Shown here in pieces: positions 56,451 through 64,000 of a stretch of DNA of 64,000 bases. Position numbers and translations under genes: made by a program. Within the stretch, counting starts at the first letter, position 1. The number at the start of each line of letters is the position of its first letter. Source of the stretch: Brachyhypopomus gauderio (Eukaryota > Chordata > Actinopteri > Gymnotiformes > Hypopomidae); assembly GCF_052324685.1 (NCBI RefSeq), contig NC_135222.1, positions 2,619,173-2,683,172 on the forward strand. Reading direction: 5' to 3'. The notes under the pieces are model-generated. The model was given only the letters and a program-made list of their open reading frames with translations, was not told where the DNA came from and searched no databases.

Positions 56451-59400
56451 GATGGGAGCTCAGGTTAGTGTGTGTGGTTTGATGGCCACATGGGTTGCCA
56501 CATATCGATTATTCATGCAATAAGTCACACAGGGAGCTTGTTTTATGCTAAGGATTGAAACTTCAGATCCGTATTCTTTTGAGTTAATTTATCTATCATG
56601 AAATTAATGTACGTGATGTTGAATAAATGAAGTAAACAAATTGTGCAGGTTCGGACAAGGTCGGAATAATTTCCTAGCCTGATGCGCATACACTTCAGAT
56701 CCATTCTGTCTGTACTATAATATATAGATGCATCTAATGCGTTCCGATCACTCTTCCCTTTCAAAAGCACATTTTCTTTTTAAAGTAGCATTCATGAGTT
56801 TACTTAAGGATATTTGATAAGCATCGTTGTTCCAAAGAATACATATTGAAAAGGGTATTAATGTAATTAGTTGAATAATTGAATTGGATTTCTGTTATGT
56901 TTAACAAGAAATTAAAAGAGGAAAAAGGAAATTAAATAGTTTGAGTGTGTGTCTGTGTACATTTATTTTATCCAAACGAGGACATTTGAAAGTAGTTATA
57001 GACACAACATTACATGATATTGGATTGATAAGAAAATCAGTTTCACCCATCCTTACATTACACCGTTTTGTAAAGCCCAATTCTTTGTAAAACCTTAGCA
57101 TTGTTGCATTAATGAAAAACGCACAGGAGGTAGCACTACCCTTTACCAAAGGGTGAAAAAAATCACAATTAGGCAATTTACAAATAAATATGTAATAATA
57201 CGTTTTCTTGCTATAGAAAGAAAATGCTCTTGATCTGATCAAACAAGATCAATATCAAGGTACACAAACCTCTACTATATGTCAAATAGTGGTTGTGTTT
57301 AAAGAGAGCTTAATCAATCCACTGTCAGCATAAACATTTCATTACTTTATTCAGTAAAATATTTCATCAGCAGGCAATAGACATTTTATTACAGAAGGAG
57401 CAGTTAAAAACACTAATGAATATGGCATAATAAACCATAGTGTTAGCAAGGTAGCAAAAAAAAGGTAGCAATCTTGATTTCAGGATTAAAAAAGAAGGCA
57501 TTTTTTTCTGAAGAGCATATTCTAGGGTGCCCATATTAACTGAGCAGATTCAGGTAAATTTTTTAAACGTCGTTGTCATTCAATTGTCATGCTGTTGAAA
57601 AAAGGATTAAATAGTACAAAAGAGACAACAAACCATTTAAATTTAAAACTGTTTATTATTCATTTTCAGGTCTTACAAAAATATGACAAAATTAATTAAA
57701 AGAAATAAATAATGCCATTTCCTATGATTCTTTTCTTTGAAAAAGAAACAAACTTTACAGTGGTATATTGGAAGAGCAAGTTAGTTTGTGAGGTTGCCTT
57801 CAGTGAGCTAGCTTGTCTTTGCACTGTCTGCAGCTCCATATATCTGCTTCAGAGTGGCACTTTCTTAAAATCTAAATCAGTAGCCCGTTATTTTTCACAG
57901 TTGAATAGAACGTAAACCAAGAACCCTAATCCACTCATTAGGTATCCATACAGACTAATAAATGTAAAATGTTTGAGGTTACGAAACAATGTATTCATGA
58001 TAAGCTCAGTTGGTGTACAGAGATGACAGAAACCTTGCAGCATCTGAGTGACACGGTCAGACATAAGACCTAAAATTCAGTATAAATGTTGTAGAGATCT
58101 GTTTGGCCTGAAACAGAAAAAAACCTGATAAAAACAATGTGTGTTCAAGACGATGTGACATCAATTACAGCTTATTATTTAATTGTGGATGGGACATATG
58201 GCATCATGCCTCCTTATAAGTTACATCTGATAACATTCATTTCCTTTTCATTTAATTTCCTATGCCACAAAGCATTCCATCAGCACAATTCTTCCAACAC
58301 TATGAGACTTTTGCTGTAAAGGAAATATAATCATATAAATAAATAATGAAAATGAAATGGAGATCTATTTTAAGCCACTGTTATCTCTACCTTGGCCAAA
58401 AATACTTGCATTGCCCTAATACCCAAGAGGACCCAAGTGGACATTTACAGCAATGTGTAATCCAGTCCCAAAACGTTTACTATAAGATACAGAGTTCCCA
58501 ATAATACCATTTTTGTTTTAACAAATCAAAAAACGTTTATGAATACGAATAAACAAAGTTGTGTTTGCAAACTATGTATTTAAATGTAAATGATGACTGT
58601 GTGTGCAAATGGTGACTGTGTATGTAAATGATGACTGTGTGTGTAAATGATGACTGTGTGTGTATTGTTTCAAACTTTGTGCACTTTTGTGTGTTTTAAG
58701 GCATTACACACCGCCAAAGAAGCATCTCAATGACCAGTCACTGTTCATTATGAATAGATATGCCACACAGATAAGCAGGAATAGCATGACATTTATCAGC
58801 ATTCATTCCAAAGAATAAATCACAAGACCTTTTTTCTTTCTTACTTAAAACATCATAATAGTTGCAATATGAGAGAAAAGTGAAATAAGCTCCCCTTGTG
58901 TAGCTCTGGGAAGTGAAATCTATCCAACATTCAGAAGTGTCATTCTAAATTTAGATTTTTCTATCTGAGACCCAAGAAAGTCACGCAGGCTGCAGGAATA
59001 TGAGTAACACTCATAATATGAAATTAATTGTAACACTAGCATTAAAACAGGAAAACAAACAAACAAACAAAAACATGGCAGATGACCAGTCACCACTGCC
59101 AATTAATTTTTTTTTTATTTTTGATATTACTAAACATTTAGAATGGTTCAGATCCCAAATCAGTGACAGTCATTGTTTAGGCCGCAGTATTATTGCAAAA
59201 GTTTTATGAAACAACTCAGTGAATGAAATTAGCAAAGTGCATAGTTCATGTTACCTATTAAAGCAATAAGTGGCTTAACATTCCTCTCACCTCACGTGTC
59301 TTTCATCTTGTATTTTGAGTATGCTACTGAAACCGTTCACAATCGCAAACAAAAACCTGCATTCATACTCACTTTCAATTCTGGGAGTCAAACATTTTTC

Positions 59401-59580
59401 AGGTCTTTCATTTTATTTTCAGTTAATTCATGTAAAATGAATTGTTACTCAATTTATTTTTTAAATCTACCCAGATTATAAGCTGATTTCTGAATGGATT
59501 TATTCAGTTAACACTGAACTGATGGAACCGAGACCCACGTTTTCTCCAGCAGTGGAACACTGTAATGTAAAGACCATGTC
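56451..59580. other. Spacer between dda1 and ano8
   Basis: AT-rich, with no recognised gene. A 19-bp minisatellite lies at 58588-58663. On the minus strand several AATAAA words (for example complement of 57345-57351) could end the ano8 transcript if its 3' UTR is long. Confidence 0.45.
58588..58663. repeat. 19-bp minisatellite, four copies
   Basis: Four units of the type AAATGATGACTGTGTGTGT in tandem, with a few substitutions between copies. Confidence 0.9.
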
Positions 59581-60686
59581 TGTACCTGTACCTGTACCAT
59601 GTCTGTACCTGTACCCGCACCCGTACCTGTACCTGCAACTGTACCTGTACCTGCACCTGTACCCGCACCTGTACCTGCACCTATACCTGTACCTACACCT
59701 GTACCTGCAACTGTACCTGCACCCGTACCTGTACCAGCACCTGTACCCGCACCTGTACCTGTACCTGCACCTGTACCTGCACCTGTACCTGCACCTGTAC
59801 CCGCACCCGTACCTGTACCTGTACCCGCACCCGTACCTGCACCTGTACCTGTACCTGCAACTGTACCTGCACCTGTACCTGCACCTGTACCCGCACCCGC
59901 ACCTGTACCTGCACCTGTACCCGCACCCGTACCTGTACCTGCACCTGTACCTGCACCTGTACCTGCACCCGTACCTGTACCTGCAACTGTACCTGCACCT
60001 GCACCTGCACCTGCACCCGTACCTGCACCTGCACCTGTACCCGTACCTGCAACTGTACCCGCACCTGTACCCGTACCTGCACCTGTACCCGCACCTGTAC
60101 CTGCACCTGTACCCGTACCCGCACCCGTACCCGTACCTGTACCCGTACTCGTACCTGCACCTGTACCTGCACCCGTACCTGTACCTGCACCTGTACCTGC
60201 ACCTGTACCTGCACCCGTACCTGCACCCGTACCTGCACCCGTACCTGTACCTGCACCTGTACCTGCACCCGTACCTGCACCTGTACCTGCACCCGTACCT
60301 GCACCCGTACCTGCACCCGTACCTGTACCTGCAACTGTACCTGCACCTGTACCCGCACCTGTACCCGCACCTGTACCCGTACCTGTACCCGCACCTGTAC
60401 CCGCACCCGTACCCGCACCCGTACCTGCACCTGTACCCGCACCTGTACCTGCACCTGCACCTGTACCCGTACCTGTACCTGCAACTGTACCTGTACCTGT
60501 ACCTGCACCTGTACCCGCACCCGTACCTGCACCTGCACCTGTACCCGCACCTGTACCTGTACCTGTACCCGCACCTGTACCTGCACCTGTACCTGCACCT
60601 GTACCTGCACCTGCACCCGTACCTGTACCTGCACCTGCACCCGTACCTGCACCTGTACCTGTACCTGTACCTGCACCTGTACCTGC
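59581..60686. repeat. Hexanucleotide array (CCTGTA/CCTGCA/CCCGTA/CCCGCA), about 1.1 kb
   Basis: About 180 six-base units with two variable positions; unit length divisible by three keeps every frame open. The 327-418-codon frames on both strands (Val-Pro-Ala, Leu-Tyr, Arg-Tyr, Gln-Val repeats) are therefore artefacts. On the minus strand, which is the ano8 sense strand, units read CAGGTA/CAGGTG, each a partial 5' splice-site word. Confidence 0.96.
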
Positions 60687-62311
60687 GGGTCTCTTTTGCC
60701 CCTTCCTTTACCTCATCACCAGAGCTTGCAAGAAAGCTAAAATGTATAAGCAAACTGAAACATCCGTTGATATATTGATATTAAAAATTAATAAATAATT
60801 TTTTTATGTAAAAAACAAAATTGGCACTGCCAGTATCCACAATAGTTTTGCTTTGGCAATTATGGAAATATCTAAAATAACATGGTAGGAAAGCATAAAT
60901 TAGGCAGGTAAATAGGAAACTAAAGTTAAACAGAGCACCCAGATGTCCAGAAACTGGATGAGTTAATATGTTACAATAAAAAGCTTCAGTAGTTCAGTGC
61001 AATGAAAAATAACTGAGTGTTTGCATATGTTATGAGGCAAGCTGGTCTTCTCATTTCCTTAGTCGTTCCCTCTCACCGGCAGTAGGTTTAGTGCAAAATG
61101 TTCTCTGAGACAGCAACTAGTATGAATTTAAATGGAAATGCTACGCATTACTTCAATTGCTCACACAATCCCTCTGCAAGACAGTACATTTCCTTTACAA
61201 CAGTCCAGCAAGCTTCTGAATTGCAAATTAAAGGAACATCTTCTTGATTTCATGATAGCTTTGCTGTACCAGTCCAGGAATCGAAAAAAACAGTGTTAAA
61301 ATGTCATATTTCTAAGACACAACATATTAAAATCACAACATGTTTGCCATTTCAATACCACTACTGTCCCACCACAGTCCTTGCCTGTCTTTGCCTTCAG
61401 GTTTCAGTGACTAAAGGAAAAAGCTTGTTCAAGAGGCCAATACAGAGGTACCCCTCCTCTTCACTTCTGCAATAAGAGACAGTATTCTGGATAAAATATC
61501 CTTTTAAAATAGTCACCATTACTTCTTTAGCCGTGCACTGTACCTCATGCCCAGTTTTGCACACCTTGTCGCGCTTGACTTCAGTTTTGATTGGTTTCTA
61601 CATTTGTTGACAACAGCTCCGGACTCCTCACAAAGTTACATAAAAAAACAAATATATTGCATTTCTTTTGAGTTCAGACAATATGTTTTAGTCTTGCAGG
61701 GACGAATAAATCTCACAGGTTTGCAGTACATTAGTACCTTGATATTCATGAAACACTGCTATTGCTAAACTAAATCAGCTGCTTTAAAGAAGTAAAAAAG
61801 TTTTCAGCTCTAAAAACACACACAGCTCAAATTGATGCAGACATTCAAGATCATCAGCTTGTGGTGTTTTTAGTTTCATTATATGATATAAAATTTGCAG
61901 GAAAATAAATTGAGATACTATAGAGGGCACTAAAATGCTGTCAAACTAGGGTAACTCAACATTGCACTTTTCTTTTTGGAATATGCTTTAAAATTGATTG
62001 GAAACGCAGTTCATGCATTCCTGTATATGTTGTAGACAAAAGGCATTGTGTTCGTATATGTGTGTATGTGCGTGTTGGGGGTGTGGGGTTGGGGGGAGTT
62101 GGTCATCTTTGAAAAGCTCCTCAGCAACAAAAAAAACAAAAACCCAAATCAACACAAAACAAAACCCCACAAACCAGTTTTTTCACCATTTGTCATATCT
62201 GCAGTATTACTCAACAGTTTCTAGGACAGCACTGAGGGAACCTTCTGTATAAAGAGCTTTGGTTTAACTCTTTGCAAGTAATTTCTTTCCCCCCAGTGTG
62301 CTTTACTGGAA
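60687..62311. other. Region downstream of ano8, probably 3' UTR in part
   Basis: AT-rich and without coding exons. It directly follows the ano8 stop on the minus strand. The transcript end is not determined. Confidence 0.45.
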
Positions 62312-63004
62312 TTAGATCTTAGGGCCTGAGGACTCAGCGTCTAACGAGTGTCCATTCTCCCCTTCTTCTCCCCCTGGGGATGGGATCTCATCTGGCACCC
62401 CATTGAGGTCGGACTTCGTGGGCTGCTTCTCAGCAGTTTGGGGCCCCTCCCCTGGTTTTGGGGGCTGAGCCCCATTCAGACACATGCCCCCTTCTGACTT
62501 CCCAAAGTTGAAAAGTTTCCCGGGGTTGAAGGTCTTGCTGGGGGACTGGCACTTCTCCTGGCCTGGTGCCGCTGCACTCGTCAGTCCCGAGGCGGTGGTA
62601 GCGGCGGCCGCGGCCGCTTCCTTCTTGTTTTCCGGAGATTTGAGGAACTTGAAGCTGAGGAACCCTGGAAGCTTGGGCTCGCTGCCCGTGGGGGACTGGG
62701 GCGAGCGGGCCGTGCCCGAGGAGAACTTGCTCTGTAGAGGGATGATCTGCTTCAGTTTCATCACGTTGTTGTTGGCCAGCAGTGAGCTGGGTCTTTTAGG
62801 CTTGTCTCCGCCCCCCCCAGCCCCGCCCGGTCTGGGCTTGCCCCCCTGGCCCTTATCGTGGTGGCCATCGCCTCCGGACGAGTCAGGACGCCCGTCGTCA
62901 CGCTCACGGCGCGCCTGGTATTCGGCTTGCCGCTGCCGCTCTTCCTCCTCCCTCTTCCTCCTCTGCTGCTGCTGGAAGTGCTGCTGGGCTTGACGCTCGT
63001 GTTT
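62312..63004 (-). CDS. ano8: Anoctamin-8, last coding exon (C-terminal cytosolic tail)
   Basis: C-terminal 230 residues of a TMEM16-family membrane protein thought to tether ER and plasma membrane. Only the tail is in the window; the ten-helix anoctamin domain lies upstream, beyond 64000. The exon begins in phase after TTTGATCAG at 63005-63013 and ends with TAA at 62312-62314. It starts with a charged, glutamine-rich stretch (KHERQAQQHFQQQQRRKREE) that is probably coiled-coil, then a Gly/Pro-rich part. The conserved blocks MKLKQIIPLQSKF and KLPGFLSFKFLKSPE follow, then a short poly-alanine run, and it ends DAESSGPKI. The plus-strand 169-codon frame over the same bases is a shadow. Identification rests on the KLKQIIPLQ and LPGFLSFKFLKSP blocks. 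Confidence 0.9.
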   Translation of the reverse strand, partial: KHERQAQQHFQQQQRRKREEEERQRQAEYQARRERDDGRPDSSGGDGHHDKGQGGKPRPGGAGGGGDKPKRPSSLLANNNVMKLKQIIPLQSKFSSGTARSPQSPTGSEPKLPGFLSFKFLKSPENKKEAAAAAATTASGLTSAAAPGQEKCQSPSKTFNPGKLFNFGKSEGGMCLNGAQPPKPGEGPQTAEKQPTKSDLNGVPDEIPSPGGEEGENGHSLDAESSGPKI

Positions 63005-63038
63005 CTGATCAAAGACAAACGAATCAAAGACAAACGGG

Positions 63039-64000
63039 CCTCCTATCACCACCTCCTATCACCACCTCCTATTATCGCCTCCTATCACCACCTCCTATTA
63101 TCGCCTCCTATCACCACCTCCTATTATCGCCTCCTATCACCACCTCCTATCACCACCTCCTATCATCGCCTCCTATCACCACCTCCTATCACCACCTCCT
63201 ATCATCGCCTACTATCACCACCTCCTATTATCGCCTCCTATCACCACCTCCTATTATCACCTCCTATCATCACCTCCTATTATCGCCTCCTATCACCACC
63301 TCCTATTATCGCCTCCTATCACCACCTCCTATTATCGCCTCCTATCACCACCTCCTATCACCACCTCCTATTATCGCCTCCTATCACCACCTCCTATCAC
63401 CACCTCCTATTATCGCCTCCTATCACCACCTCCTATTATCGCCTCCTATCACCACCTCCTATCATCGCCTCCTATCACCACCTCCTATTATCGCCTCCTA
63501 TCACCACCTCCTATCACCACCTCCTATCATCGCCTCCTATCACCACCTCCTATTATCGCCTCCTATCATCGCCTCCTATCACCACCTCCTATTATCGCCT
63601 CCTATCACCACCTCCTATTATCGCCTCCTATCATCACCTCCTATTATCGCCTCCTATCACCACCTCCTATTATCGCCTCCTATCACCACCTCCTATTATC
63701 GCCTCCTATCACCACCTCCTATTATCGCCTCCTATCACCATCTCCTATTATCGCCTCCTATCACCACCTCCTATCACCACCTCCTATCATCGCCTCCTAT
63801 CACCACTTCCTATCACCACCTCCTATTATCGCCTCCTATTATCACCTCCTATCACCGCCTCCTATCACCACCTCCTATCACCACCTCCTATTATCGCCTC
63901 CTATCACCACCTCCTATCACCACCTCCTATTATCGCCTCCTATCACCACCTCCTATCACCACCTCCTATTATCGCCTCCTATCACCACCTCCTATCACCA
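63039..64000. repeat. 13-bp minisatellite, about 74 copies, running off the window
   Basis: Units CCTCCTATCACCA and CCTCCTATTATCG (and mixtures) alternate in tandem from 35 bases upstream of the last ano8 exon to the window end. On the ano8 sense strand the units read TGGTGATAGGAGG and CGATAATAGGAGG. A short duplicated word (GTTTGTCTTTGAT twice) separates the array from the acceptor. Confidence 0.96.

Noticed and set aside
59500-60798. Four open frames of 327-418 codons on both strands (Val-Pro-Ala, Leu-Tyr, Arg-Tyr, Gln-Val repeats)
   Set aside because: The six-base unit keeps every frame open; this is microsatellite translation, not protein.
62484-62993. 169-codon plus-strand frame
   Set aside because: Antisense shadow of the ano8 last exon; the minus-strand frame carries the recognisable conserved blocks.
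63039-64000. Regular array considered as a CRISPR
   Set aside because: The 13-bp units are directly adjacent, without unique spacers, and lie in a vertebrate intron. It is a minisatellite.

Overview
The window is vertebrate nuclear DNA, almost certainly from a ray-finned fish. Its genes are split into short exons with GT/AG junctions, the proteins read as close relatives of vertebrate orthologues, and the spacers carry fish-type Tc1 transposons, hAT and Tigger-like MITEs, Rex1/L2-group LINE tails and long microsatellites. The exact species cannot be told from the sequence.

Genes in order: the 3' part of a CTD small phosphatase-like gene (+, 2188-4244, upstream exons outside the window); ndufs7 (+, 6751-10825); gamt (-, 11766-13587); dazap1 (+, 17252-31852); rps15 (+, 33699-35372); abhd8 (-, 44098-47010); dda1 (-, 52719-56131); and the last coding exon of ano8 (-, 62312-63004). 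All exon phases were followed by hand, and the seven genes with complete or partial frames close without breaks. The genes are unrelated housekeeping functions (complex I assembly/electron transfer, creatine synthesis, RNA binding, ribosome, cullin-4 ligase adaptor, scramblase-family membrane protein) rather than a pathway. From memory of the human map, ndufs7-gamt-dazap1-rps15 matches a 19p13.3 block, and abhd8-dda1-ano8 matches a 19p13.11 block. Here the two blocks are adjacent.

Between the two blocks (about 35.5-44 kb) lies a mobile-element zone: two Tigger-like MITEs, a composite palindromic repeat holding PHD-finger-like exons and itself invaded by a solo LTR and a hAT MITE, and a young 3.65-kb LTR retrotransposon fossil with 780-bp LTRs. 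The left edge is a Tc1 element invaded by a hAT MITE and by a LINE fragment. A second Tc1 sits in the last intron of abhd8.

The most unusual feature is dazap1 intron 8. From the first intronic base, about 2.86 kb is a tandem array in which most units repeat a strong 5' splice-site sequence (GGTGAGTGAGGG). Other tandem arrays are a 13-bp array that fills the intron next to the last ano8 exon up to and beyond the window edge, a 1.1-kb hexamer array downstream of ano8, and (GT)72 in the dazap1 3' UTR. A perfect 33-bp hairpin lies just upstream of dazap1 exon 4. The very long open frames in the arrays are artefacts of repeat periodicity, not genes.
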